A stretch of DNA of 64,000 nucleotides from Wagnerdoeblera sp046292685 (GTDB lineage: Bacteria > Pseudomonadota > Alphaproteobacteria > Rhodobacterales > Rhodobacteraceae), in NCBI RefSeq assembly GCF_046292685.1, contig NZ_JBKBQM010000006.1, positions 1 through 64,000 of the forward strand. The letters run 5' to 3'. Shown one piece after another: positions 26,501 to 33,521 of this stretch. How positions within the stretch are numbered: the stretch's first letter is position 1; each line of letters starts with the position of its first letter. The notes under the pieces were generated by a model. The model was given only the letters and a program-made list of their open reading frames with translations, was not told the DNA's origin and searched no databases. The translations under genes were made by a program, and so were the position numbers.

Positions 26501-26718
26501 CCGCGCATCCGGTGCCAGCGGATCAGGATATCCTGCAACGTGTTGTTGAAGGCATGGCCCATGTGCAGGCTGCCGGTCACGTTCGGCGGCGGGATCATGA
26601 TGCAATAGCTGTCGTCGCGCCGCCTGGCTGCCCCTGCGGCAAAGGCGTTCGCCGCCTCCCACCGCGCAGAGACCCGGGCTTCGGCTTCGGCGGGGGTAAA
26701 GGTCTTGTCCATCGGCAT
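23581..26718 (-). CDS. valS: Valyl-tRNA synthetase
   Basis: A class I aminoacyl-tRNA synthetase of 1045 residues. PPPNVTGSLHMGH gives the HIGH motif (HMGH, 52-55), KKMSKSLGN near residue 690 is the KMSKS loop, and the C-terminal 70 residues form the tRNA-binding coiled coil (EQARLTKALAKLDKDIAGLQARLGN). It is longer than the E. coli enzyme because of insertions in the editing and catalytic regions, as in other Rhodobacteraceae. murD follows after 4 bases. Confidence 0.97.
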   Translation of the reverse strand: MPMDKTFTPAEAEARVSARWEAANAFAAGAARRRDDSYCIMIPPPNVTGSLHMGHAFNNTLQDILIRWHRMRGFDTLWQVGTDHAGIATQMVTEREMAANGEPSRREMGRDAFVARVWQQKVKSRGTIIGQLKRLGASCDWSREAFTMGGAAGDPDAGKGPNFHDAVIRVFVDMYRKGLIYRGKRLVNWDPHFETAISDLEVENIEVDGHMWHFKYPLAGGATYRYVEKDAEGRVIVDEIRDYISIATTRPETMLGDGAVAVHPSDERYAAIVGKLCEIPVGPKAHRRLIPIIADEYPDPAFGSGAVKITGAHDFNDYGVARRAGIPCYRLMDTRARLRADGLPYAEAAAIAQAVARGDTTLTEAEADALNLVPDHLRGLDRFEARKRLVEEITAEGLAVTTVASDARLGKAALKPGAEGADAAVPLVEAKKIMQPFGDRSKTVIEPMLTDQWFVDAGKLVGPALDAVRDGRVRILPESGEKTYYHWLENIEPWCISRQLWWGHQIPVWYGLDLSAPTFADDQGDGALDEVELFRLLSEGLVHAGERHHCAPDLDGVIDLFRHDIGRLPTPLHAARVVEVADRAAALEAFSRALADYNLSQDPTRLVYPVWRDPDVLDTWFSSGLWPIGTLGWPENTPELQRYFPTSVLVTGSDILFFWVARMMMMQLAVVNEVPFRDVYLHGLVRDAKGKKMSKSLGNVVDPLEIIDEYGADALRFSSAAMAALGGVLKLDTQRIAGYRNFGTKLWNACRFAEMNGVWEGHATQDTPPAPQATVNRWILGETARVVAEVDAALTDYRFNDAASALYAFVWGRVCDWYVEFAKPLLADPGLAGETRATMAWVLDRCMMLLHPMMPFITEELWSITGQRAGLLCHQPWPELGPDLVDAEAMREMRWVIALIEDIRSARAQMGVPVGLYLPIVMSALDARGRAAWARNAGLITRLARLGEMTEGTAPRGSVTIPVEGGAFALPLAGVIDVAAEQARLTKALAKLDKDIAGLQARLGNPKFVASAAEDVVMETRDTLERAEDEAGKLRAALARLAELG

Positions 26719-26773
26719 CGGCAGGCTCCCTTGATCGCGCGGGTTCTAGCGCGACCAAGGGCAAAGGGGAAGG

Positions 26774-27302
26774 TCACACAAGCAACGGCCGGTCCGACAA
26801 CGCCCGCACAAAGGCCCACAGCACAAGGCCGGCATAGGCCCCCCCCGGCCAGCCAGACCGCCGCGCGCGACCCCGCCAGCGGCACCACATGTAGCGCATG
26901 GGTTGCGAGGAAAGGCGCGAACCGCAGGTCGCCCACCTCGCGCGACCAGCCCATCAGCGGCACCCGCGCGCCGCTTGCCGGCACACCCACAAGGTGCCCC
27001 GGCCCCGCCGCCATGCCCCAGGCCGCCACCATCGTCAGCCCGAAGGTCAGCACCAGACCCAGGCCCATGCCATCCCGCAAGGCAGGCGTCAGCACCGCCT
27101 GGTTGCGCCAGATCGCCAGCCCCTTCACCAGCGTCAGCGCCGTCAGCACCGAGGCCACCAGCCCCATCGCCGCGCAAAGCGCCTGCAACGGCGGCGTGCC
27201 CGGATGGAAATCCGAGGCCACGCCCAACGCCGCCCCGTCGATCCACATCATCTCGATCACCGCCGCGGCCAGCACCAGACCCTGACGCGCCTCGGTCGGC
27301 AT
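26774..27302 (-). pseudogene. Membrane protein gene interrupted by a one-base frameshift in a G8 tract
   Basis: An uncharacterised polytopic membrane protein: MPTEARQGLVLAAAVIEMMW, then DFHPGTPPLQALCAAMGLVAS, two more hydrophobic stretches, and GWSREVGDLRFAPFLATHALHVVPLAG, a pattern I have seen in hypothetical integral membrane proteins. After SRAAVWLAG the reading frame is lost in a run of eight G (26846-26839 on the minus strand). With seven G the frame would continue as GAYAGLVLWAFVRALSDRPLLV and stop at 26774, an ideal last helix. As sequenced, the frame runs on into valS. The start is uncertain: GTG at 27356 is also possible. It is divergent from a TetR regulator. Confidence 0.65.
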
Positions 27303-27483
27303 CAGGGAACGGCAAGGCAGGGCAGCCCGGGCCGCATCGGTCGCGGCACGTGTCACACGAGCATACCCCCGGAAAAGATCGAAATCTTCGGCCCGCCGTG
27401 TCAGCGCCCCGGTGGCCGGACAGGTCGGTCGCGGCCATTCGATCGCGTCGCGGCCAACAGACCTTCCATCGTCGAATTTAGAC

Positions 27484-27530
27484 TTGACACTGTCAAACCC
27501 GAAGTCGAGCGAAATCTTGACAGTGTCACA
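27484..27530. promoter_or_regulatory. Two TetR-type operator palindromes overlapping -35 boxes
   Basis: TTGACACTGTCAA (27484-27496) is a perfect 13-base palindrome. TTGACAGTGTCAC (27517-27529) matches the same palindrome in 12 of 13 positions. Their centres are 33 bases apart, about three helical turns. Each half-site contains TTGACA, a consensus -35 box, reading both ways. This fits repression of the tetR gene at 27644 and the membrane protein gene by the TetR product. Confidence 0.65.
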
Positions 27531-27567
27531 CGGCTTCGACATTGCTAGGGGCACGGGCCCGACCCGT

Positions 27568-27620
27568 TCACCTTGGCCAAATATCCTGCGGGGGTCCGGG
27601 GGTGCAAAACCCCCGGTCCG
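27568..27620 (-). repeat. Dispersed G/C palindrome with GGATATTT tail, copy 4
   Basis: In minus orientation: CCGGGGGTTTTGCACCCCCGG, then ACCCCCGCAGGATATTTGG and CCAAGGTGAAC. It separates the operators from the tetR start. Confidence 0.8.
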
Positions 27621-27643
27621 CCCGCCCGACCGGGACACCGCAC

Positions 27644-28258
27644 ATGAACGACCCGCGCCCCTATCACCACGGCGACCTTCGGGCCGCGCTTCTGGCGGCT
27701 GCCGAAGCCGAACTGGCCGAACGCGGGATCGAAGGGTTCTCGCTGCGCGCCGTGGCCAAGCGCGCCGGCGTCAGCCATGCTGCCCCGGCGCATCACTTCG
27801 GCGATGTCACCGGGCTGTTGACGGCGCTGGCTGCCGAAGGCTTCCGCAGCTTCCTCGCGCACATGACCGCGCGCGGCACGCCCGACGACCCGCCGGCGCA
27901 ACGGATGCAGGCCGCGGGGCTCGGCTACGTCGATTTCGCCCAAAACCGGCCGGCGCTGTTCCGGCTGATCTTTTCGTCGCGCCGCCCCGACTTCGCCGAC
28001 CCCGACCTTTGCGCCGCCTCCGAAGCTGCCTGCGGCCACCTCGTCGCCCTGGTCGCGGAACTGGGCGGCGGGCAGACCGATGTCCTTGCCATCTGGGCGC
28101 TGGCCCACGGCGCAGCCGACCTGATCGCCGGCGGGCGGCTCAAGGGGCTCGACAAGATGCCGCCCGACGCCCGCGACGCGGTGCTGCGCGCCATGCTGGC
28201 GCGGGTGATGCCCCGAGGAACCGGCACCGACGCGCCGCCCGCCGCAACGCCCTGCTAG
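27644..28258 (+). CDS. TetR/AcrR family transcriptional regulator
   Basis: A 204-residue regulator. MNDPRPYHHGDLRAALLAAAEAELAERG leads into the helix-turn-helix (about 32-52: FSLRAVAKRAGVSHAAPAHHFGD), the TetR signature. The C-terminal ligand-binding domain has the ...FRLIFSSRRPDFADPDL segment seen in TetR_C_33-type proteins. The start at 27644 matches the family; the open frame upstream covers the repeat and operator region. It likely binds the two palindromes 115-160 bases upstream. The ligand is unknown. Confidence 0.9.
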   Translation: MNDPRPYHHGDLRAALLAAAEAELAERGIEGFSLRAVAKRAGVSHAAPAHHFGDVTGLLTALAAEGFRSFLAHMTARGTPDDPPAQRMQAAGLGYVDFAQNRPALFRLIFSSRRPDFADPDLCAASEAACGHLVALVAELGGGQTDVLAIWALAHGAADLIAGGRLKGLDKMPPDARDAVLRAMLARVMPRGTGTDAPPAATPC

Positions 28259-28686
28259 ACCGCCCGGTCGATCCGCGTGCTCAGGTGAATGAGCGATTCC
28301 GAACTTTTCACCCCGGTCATCTGGCCGATGCGGTCCAGCACCTCGTCCAGCGCCGCCGTGCCCGGCGCCGCCACCTGCAACAGCAGGTCGAACCGGCCCG
28401 AGGTGGAATGCGCCACCTCGACCTCGGGCACGGCCTTCAACCGTTGCAGGATGCCGGCCTGGGCGCGCGGTTCGATGGTCAGCAGAATCGTGGCGCGGAT
28501 GCGGGCGGCCTTGGCGGCCTCGCCCAGCTTCAGGGTATAGCCGGCGATGATGCCCGTGGTTTCCAGCCGCTCCAGCCGGGCCTGCACCGTCGAACGCGCC
28601 ACCTTCAGCCGCCGGGCCAAGGTGGCCACCGACATGCGTGCATCGGCGCTGAGCAGCCCCAGAATGGTCCGATCCATGTCATCCAC
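28255..28686 (-). CDS. Lrp/AsnC family transcriptional regulator
   Basis: A 143-residue regulator: helix-turn-helix at about 20-40 (SVATLARRLKVARSTVQARLERLE) followed by the RAM ligand-binding domain (VPEVEVAHSTSGRFDLLLQVAAPG). A GTG start is chosen because GAGAGG lies six bases upstream and VDDMDRTILGLL is the normal Lrp N-terminus. A consensus TATAAT sits 34-39 bases upstream. It is divergent from an ornithine/lysine-type decarboxylase, which it probably controls in response to an amino acid. Confidence 0.88.
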   Translation of the reverse strand: MDDMDRTILGLLSADARMSVATLARRLKVARSTVQARLERLETTGIIAGYTLKLGEAAKAARIRATILLTIEPRAQAGILQRLKAVPEVEVAHSTSGRFDLLLQVAAPGTAALDEVLDRIGQMTGVKSSESLIHLSTRIDRAV

Positions 28687-28719
28687 GGCACACCTCTCTA
28701 CTTGTCTTGCCATTTCGTC

Positions 28720-28725
28720 ATTATA
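28720..28725 (-). promoter_or_regulatory. -10 box of the lrp-type gene
   Basis: A perfect TATAAT reads on the minus strand 34-39 bases before the GTG start of the Lrp-type regulator. No good -35 box was found at the right distance, so activation or autoregulation is possible. Confidence 0.4.
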
Positions 28726-28913
28726 ACGACGCCACGCTGCATAACACAGGTTTTCATCGCGCGGAATGTGCCCCATATGCGCGGTCCACGTTTTCAGGAA
28801 AAGGGCGGCTCATACGCACCTGGCCTGGTTGGTCGAAACGCATCACGCGCGTTCCCCAACCCGTCAAGCCGGGGCAAGGACTGCGTTCTGTTGGCAGCAG
28901 GAAGGATACGCCG

Positions 28914-30056
28914 ATGGGACTCTCGAAAACGATCTGGGCCAAGCCGGCCGAATATGTGGCCAACCAGCAACCGGAAAACCCGGTGCTGTTCTTTGCGCCC
29001 GGCGTGCTGCAGGCGACCGCCCGCCGCTTCATCGACGGCTTTCCCGGCATGGTCACCTATGCGGTAAAGTCGAACCCGCAGGAAATGGTCATCGAGAACC
29101 TCGCCGCCGCCGGTGTGCGCGGGTTCGATGTCGCCAGCCCCGCCGAGATGCTGATGATCCGCCGGCTCGCGCCCGAAGCGGCGATGCACTACAACAACCC
29201 TGTGCGCGCGCGGTCGGAAATTGCCGTTGCGGTGGCGCTGGGTGTCAAGTCCTATTCGGTGGACAGCCGTTCGGAACTGGCCAAGCTGATCGAGATGGTG
29301 CCGGCGGCCGACACCGAAATCACCGTGCGCTTCAAGCTGCCCGTGCAGGGTGCCGCCTATAACTTCGGCGCCAAGTTCGGCGCCACGCAGGAACTGGCGG
29401 CCGAACTGCTGCGCAGCGTGGCCGAGGCCGGGTTCATCCCGTCGATGACCTTCCACCCCGGCACGCAATGCATCGACCCGCAGGCCTGGGAAAGCTATAT
29501 CCACGCCGCTGCCCGCATTGCCGAGGCCGCGGGCGTGCGGATTGCGCGCCTGAACGTGGGCGGCGGCTTTCCCAGCCATCGGCTGAACGGCGTGCTGCCC
29601 GACCTGGAGGCGATCTTTGCCCTGATCGACCGCACGACCGAAGCCGCCTTCGGTGCCGACCGGCCGGTGCTGGTGTGCGAACCCGGCCGCGGGATGGTCG
29701 CCGAAAGCTTCACCCTGGCCGCACGGGTCAAGGCGGTGCGCGATGACGAGCATGTGTTCCTGAACGACGGCACCTATGGCAACCTCGACGAGCTGCCGAT
29801 GATCGGCATCATCGACCGCACCGAGGTGCTGAACCCCGAAGGCACCGCGCGCACCGGCGCGCCGCGCGCGCGCATCGTCTTTGGCCCGACCTGCGATTCG
29901 GTGGACCGCCTGCCGGGCGAGTTGATGCTGCCCGGCGACATCGCCGAAGAAGACTATGTGCTGTTCCACGGGCTGGGCGCCTATTCCATCGCCACCAACA
30001 CCCGCTTCAACGGCTTCGGCGACGTGGCCATCGAAACCGTGCTGTCGCTGCACTAA
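28914..30056 (+). CDS. Ornithine (or lysine/ornithine) decarboxylase, alanine-racemase fold
   Basis: A PLP-dependent group IV decarboxylase, 380 residues. The PLP lysine is K52 in YAVKSNP; FDVASPAEM, FHPGTQC and NVGGGFPSH form the cofactor and phosphate sites, and C327 in GPTCDSVD is the catalytic cysteine contributed across the dimer. It produces putrescine (or cadaverine). The start has AGGAAGGA upstream. The 227-base gap to the divergent Lrp gene leaves room for a leader RNA, but no known structure is apparent to me. Confidence 0.9.
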   Translation: MGLSKTIWAKPAEYVANQQPENPVLFFAPGVLQATARRFIDGFPGMVTYAVKSNPQEMVIENLAAAGVRGFDVASPAEMLMIRRLAPEAAMHYNNPVRARSEIAVAVALGVKSYSVDSRSELAKLIEMVPAADTEITVRFKLPVQGAAYNFGAKFGATQELAAELLRSVAEAGFIPSMTFHPGTQCIDPQAWESYIHAAARIAEAAGVRIARLNVGGGFPSHRLNGVLPDLEAIFALIDRTTEAAFGADRPVLVCEPGRGMVAESFTLAARVKAVRDDEHVFLNDGTYGNLDELPMIGIIDRTEVLNPEGTARTGAPRARIVFGPTCDSVDRLPGELMLPGDIAEEDYVLFHGLGAYSIATNTRFNGFGDVAIETVLSLH

Positions 30057-30147
30057 GCGCACCGCCGGCAAAACGGCAGACGCCTGCGCCGGCACCGGCG
30101 CGGGCTTCGGCTTTTGCGGCCCGGAAGATCGCCGTTCGCGGCCCCGA

Positions 30148-30849
30148 TCAGCCGCGTTCGAAAAACGCCGCGATCCAGCCTGCCATCCGCGCCCGGTCGG
30201 CCGGGCGCGCCATCGAGGCCCGCGCCTCGGCCAGCAGGTCTGCCGGCAGCTTGCCTTCCAGCTCGTCCAGCAGGTCTGCCATGAAGTCGGCGGTGATCTC
30301 GGGGTGATACTGCGTCGTCAGGATGCGCGCCCCGATGGCAAAGGCCCCGACCGGGCAGGCCGCATTGCCCGCCAGCACGCGCGCGCCCTTCGGCAGGTCC
30401 AGCACCTGTTCGCCATGCGCGGCATACAGGCCCACCGGCCCGCCCGCGCCCATCCAGGGCTCGGGCGCGTGGTAATCGGTCTCCACACGGCCGATGACGA
30501 AGGGCCCCGGGTTGCGCCCGACCCTGCCCCCCAGCGCCCGCGCAATGGCCTGATGGCCGAAACAGGCGCCGAACATCGGCACCCCTGCCGCCGCAATCGC
30601 CCGGATCAGGTCCATCAGCCGGTCCACCCAAGGGTCCGGGTCGTTCACCGAGGCCGGGCTGCCCGAGATGATCCAGCCATCCACCACGCATGGGCCGTCG
30701 GGGAACACCCCGTCCTTCACCGGCCAGACCGAAAGCCGCCAGTCGGGGCGCACCTCGGCCAGAAGCCGCGCCCATTTCGCGCCATCCTTGGGCCGCGCCT
30801 GGGCAAAGGCGCTTTCGTCGGTGTTGGCCATCAGCAGTCCGATATGCAC
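30148..30849 (-). CDS. Class I glutamine amidotransferase-like protein
   Basis: A 233-residue stand-alone class I glutaminase domain. The nucleophile is C96 in FGACFGHQ, and H182/E184 lie in TQYHPEI, completing the Cys-His-Glu triad. GWIISGSPASVND is the oxyanion region typical of GMP-synthase-like members. It has no partner synthetase domain. Stand-alone members include hydrolases of gamma-glutamyl amides (PuuD-like in function, though a different subgroup). Its position facing a P450/GS-like operon suggests that it cleaves or transfers a gamma-glutamyl amide of that pathway; this is inference. Confidence 0.85.
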   Translation of the reverse strand: MHIGLLMANTDESAFAQARPKDGAKWARLLAEVRPDWRLSVWPVKDGVFPDGPCVVDGWIISGSPASVNDPDPWVDRLMDLIRAIAAAGVPMFGACFGHQAIARALGGRVGRNPGPFVIGRVETDYHAPEPWMGAGGPVGLYAAHGEQVLDLPKGARVLAGNAACPVGAFAIGARILTTQYHPEITADFMADLLDELEGKLPADLLAEARASMARPADRARMAGWIAAFFERG

Positions 30850-30863
30850 GAAGCCGCCCCTTT

Positions 30864-30892
30864 ACATACAGAAGACCTTGTATCAGTATACA
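30864..30892. promoter_or_regulatory. Operator candidate between amidotransferase and P450 operon
   Basis: TGTATCAGTATACA (30879-30892) is a near-palindrome with perfect 5-base arms TGTAT/ATACA, and a half-site ACATACA lies at 30864-30870. The surroundings are unusually AT-rich. The TGTAT/ATACA form resembles GntR-type sites. No regulator gene lies next to it. Confidence 0.5.
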
Positions 30893-30923
30893 TGTTAAGC
30901 ACCCAAGGGCAAGGGAGAGGCCC

Positions 30924-32180
30924 ATGAGCATCTGGCACCCCACCGACGACGGTTTCGCCGACCTGACCAGCCACGACACCTTCACCGCCGGCCCGCCGCA
31001 CGCCACCTTTGCCCGCCTGCGCCGCGAAGACCCCCTGCACTGGTCCGACTGGTCGGGGGGCCAGGGGTTCTGGTCGCTGACCCGCCATGCCGACATCATG
31101 GAGATGAACCGCCAGACCGACCTTCTGTCCTCGGCCCGCGGCATCCGGATGGAGGATCAGACCTACGAGGAATACCTCGCCCGCCGCACCTTTCAGGAAA
31201 CCGACCCGCCGGAACACACCCAGACCCGGATCAAGGTTGCGAAAGCCTTTTCCAAACCCGTGATCGCCGGGTTCGAAGGCGTCATCCGCGCGCTGTGCCG
31301 CGAAATCCTCGACCAGGCGCTGGCAAAGGGCACCTTCGACGCCACCAGGGACATCGCCCGCCAGCTGCCCATGCGGATGCTGGGGCGCATCATCGGCACA
31401 CCCGATGCCGACCTGCCCTGGCTGGTGGAAAAGGGCGATGCCCTGATCGCCAACACCGACCCGGATTTCACCGATCACGTGCTGGACCGGATGCAGACCG
31501 ACGAATACCGGATGATGCCCTTCAACTCGCCCGCGGGGGCCGAGCTTTACGATTATGCCAAGCGGCTGATGGCCGACAAGGCCGCGCGCGGCGATACCGA
31601 AGGGGTGCTGCACCTGATCCTGCAACCGGGCCCCGACGGCAGCACGATTTCGGAAACCGAGTTCCGCAACTTCTTCTGCCTGCTGGTGGCGGCCGGCAAC
31701 GACACCACGCGCTATTCCATCGCCGCGGGCATCCACGCCTTGCTGCACCAGCCCGGCTTGCTGGAGCAGATCCGGTCCGGCGCCGTGGACGACACGATGG
31801 CCGACGAGATCATCCGCTGGGCCACGCCGACACTTTACTTCCGCCGCACCGCCACACGCGATTTCGACATGCACGGCAAGACCGTGCGCGCCGGCGACAA
31901 GGTGCTGTACTGGTTCGTCTCGGCCAACCGCGACGAGGCAGCGTTCGAAGACCCCTTCCGCCTCAACCTCGCCCGCACGCCCAACCGGCACCTCAGCTTC
32001 GGCCAGGGCGGCCCGCATGTCTGCCTCGGCATGTGGCTCGCGCGGCTGGAAGTGCGCGTGCTGTTCCAGGAGCTTGCCGCCCGCCTCAGCAGCATCGAAC
32101 CGGCGGGGCCGGCGCAGTTCCTGCGCTCCAACTTCATCGGCGGCATCAAGGCGCTGCCGGTGACCGTGACGCTTCGATAA
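30924..32180 (+). CDS. Cytochrome P450 (CYP124/125-like architecture)
   Basis: A soluble bacterial P450 of 418 residues. The I-helix oxygen-activation motif is AAGNDTT (about 257-263), the K-helix ExxR is E295-I-I-R298, and the heme Cys is C367 in FGQGGPHVCLG. That loop has one more residue than the common FxxGxHxC form, as in CYP124/125/142-type enzymes. No membrane anchor is seen. The ATG has AGGGAGAGG upstream. It is followed by a GS-like ligase (36 bases) and a ferredoxin, the likely electron donor; no ferredoxin reductase is nearby. The substrate is unknown; the context suggests an amine or its gamma-glutamyl derivative. Confidence 0.93.
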   Translation: MSIWHPTDDGFADLTSHDTFTAGPPHATFARLRREDPLHWSDWSGGQGFWSLTRHADIMEMNRQTDLLSSARGIRMEDQTYEEYLARRTFQETDPPEHTQTRIKVAKAFSKPVIAGFEGVIRALCREILDQALAKGTFDATRDIARQLPMRMLGRIIGTPDADLPWLVEKGDALIANTDPDFTDHVLDRMQTDEYRMMPFNSPAGAELYDYAKRLMADKAARGDTEGVLHLILQPGPDGSTISETEFRNFFCLLVAAGNDTTRYSIAAGIHALLHQPGLLEQIRSGAVDDTMADEIIRWATPTLYFRRTATRDFDMHGKTVRAGDKVLYWFVSANRDEAAFEDPFRLNLARTPNRHLSFGQGGPHVCLGMWLARLEVRVLFQELAARLSSIEPAGPAQFLRSNFIGGIKALPVTVTLR

Positions 32181-32216
32181 CCGGGCCGGCAAGAGCCCAA
32201 ACCCACAGGGAAACCC

Positions 32217-33509
32217 ATGCGCGACCGTCTGCGACCCTTCTTCTGCGATCACCTGTCGATCATGCACAGCAAACTGCTGCCGGCCGACAAGATCGCCAAT
32301 GGCTACACCCGCTTTGCCCAGCCCAACTTTGCCGTGCACTACGACAAGGATCTGATCGTGGATGCCCCCGGCACCCTTTGCATGGACGGCCTGCCCGACA
32401 TGGAACTGCACTGGCGGGCCGAAGACATCCGCCAAGGGTGGGAGCCGCGCACCAAAGTCGTCACCGGCGACCTGTTCGACCGCACCGGGGCGCCGGTGGA
32501 AATCGCCGGGCGCCATGTGCTCAAACGCGCGGTGGCCGACTGGGCGCGCCACGGCCTGACCCCCAAGGTGGGGATCGAGCTGGAAGCCTTCGCCTTCACC
32601 CGCGATGCCGACGGCAGCTTGCGCCCCTACGACACGCCCGGCGCGGTGGTCTATGGCAACGGGCCCTTCAACGACCCGCTGGGCTTTACCGATGCGATCT
32701 GGGACGCGGCCGAGGCGGCGGGCTTCCGGCTGGACCTCATCACCTCGGAATACGACACGCCGCAGTTCGAATTCACGCTCGCCTTCGACGAGGCGGTAAA
32801 GGCGGTGGACGACATCGTGCTGTTCCGCCAGATGGCGCGCGAAATCGCGCTGCGCCACGGCATCCTGCTGACCTTCCTGCCCAAGCCGCTGTTCGACCGG
32901 GGTGGGTCAGGCCTGCACATCAACCTGTCCTTTGCCGATGCGGCCGGCAACAACGCCCTGGCCACCGGCGAAAAGGGCGGCATCGCCGGCATGAACGATC
33001 TTGCCCGCGGCTGCATCGCGGGATGGATGCGCCATCACCGCGGCCTGGCCGCCCTGCTGGCGCCTTGCGTGAACAGCTATGCCCGGCTGCAACCGGCCAG
33101 CATGTCGGGCTACTGGTGCAACTGGGGCGAGGATCATCGCGGCGTGACCGTGCGCATCTCGGCCGAAGGGGGGAAAAAGGCGCGGCTGGAACACCGCATG
33201 GCCGATGCCTCGGCCAACCCCTATGCCGCCGTGGCGGCGGTGCTGCAAGCCGCCCGCCTGGGGGTCGAAGGCGGCTATCCCCTGCCGCCGTCCGAAACCG
33301 GCGACTGCTTCACCGGCAACGATGCCGAAGTCGGCGTGGCCGAAAGCCTGGCCGCCGCGCTGGACGACCTGGAGGCGGACGCCCCCCTTCGCGCGGCGGT
33401 GGGCGAGCTGTATTGCGCCCATCACCTGCACATGAAACGGGTCGAGGTGACGAAAACCGCCGACATGACGCGCGAACAGGCGCGCGACTGGTATATCTGG
33501 TTCGTCTGA
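32217..33509 (+). CDS. Glutamine synthetase-like gamma-glutamyl amide ligase
   Basis: A 430-residue member of the GS superfamily outside the nitrogen-assimilation GlnA group. It has GIELEAF (metal residues E121/E123), SEYDTPQFEF, the GSGLHINLSF loop (where GlnA has GxGxHxH), NSYARL and LEHRMADASANPY. Such proteins join glutamate to amines (as in PuuA, GmaS, IpuC or the PipC-type protein of piperidine degraders). Between a P450 and a ferredoxin, it probably gamma-glutamylates the amine substrate or product. It lacks the adenylylation-site region of GlnA as far as I can see. Confidence 0.88.
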   Translation: MRDRLRPFFCDHLSIMHSKLLPADKIANGYTRFAQPNFAVHYDKDLIVDAPGTLCMDGLPDMELHWRAEDIRQGWEPRTKVVTGDLFDRTGAPVEIAGRHVLKRAVADWARHGLTPKVGIELEAFAFTRDADGSLRPYDTPGAVVYGNGPFNDPLGFTDAIWDAAEAAGFRLDLITSEYDTPQFEFTLAFDEAVKAVDDIVLFRQMAREIALRHGILLTFLPKPLFDRGGSGLHINLSFADAAGNNALATGEKGGIAGMNDLARGCIAGWMRHHRGLAALLAPCVNSYARLQPASMSGYWCNWGEDHRGVTVRISAEGGKKARLEHRMADASANPYAAVAAVLQAARLGVEGGYPLPPSETGDCFTGNDAEVGVAESLAAALDDLEADAPLRAAVGELYCAHHLHMKRVEVTKTADMTREQARDWYIWFV

Positions 33510-33521
33510 CGGGGGGATGCG

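Larger units (their letters stand above)
27303..27643. promoter_or_regulatory. Intergenic control region between membrane protein and tetR
   Basis: This 341-base stretch holds no convincing gene. It contains two operator-like palindromes (27484-27530) and a copy of the dispersed palindrome (27568-27620), with the remainder showing no recognisable feature. Confidence 0.6.

Noticed and set aside
24094..27285. Plus-strand open frame of 1063 codons opposite valS
   Set aside because: An antisense shadow of valS and the membrane protein gene.
32217..33509. Housekeeping glutamine synthetase GlnA
   Set aside because: Motifs are divergent, no glnB is adjacent, and the gene is embedded between a P450 and a ferredoxin.
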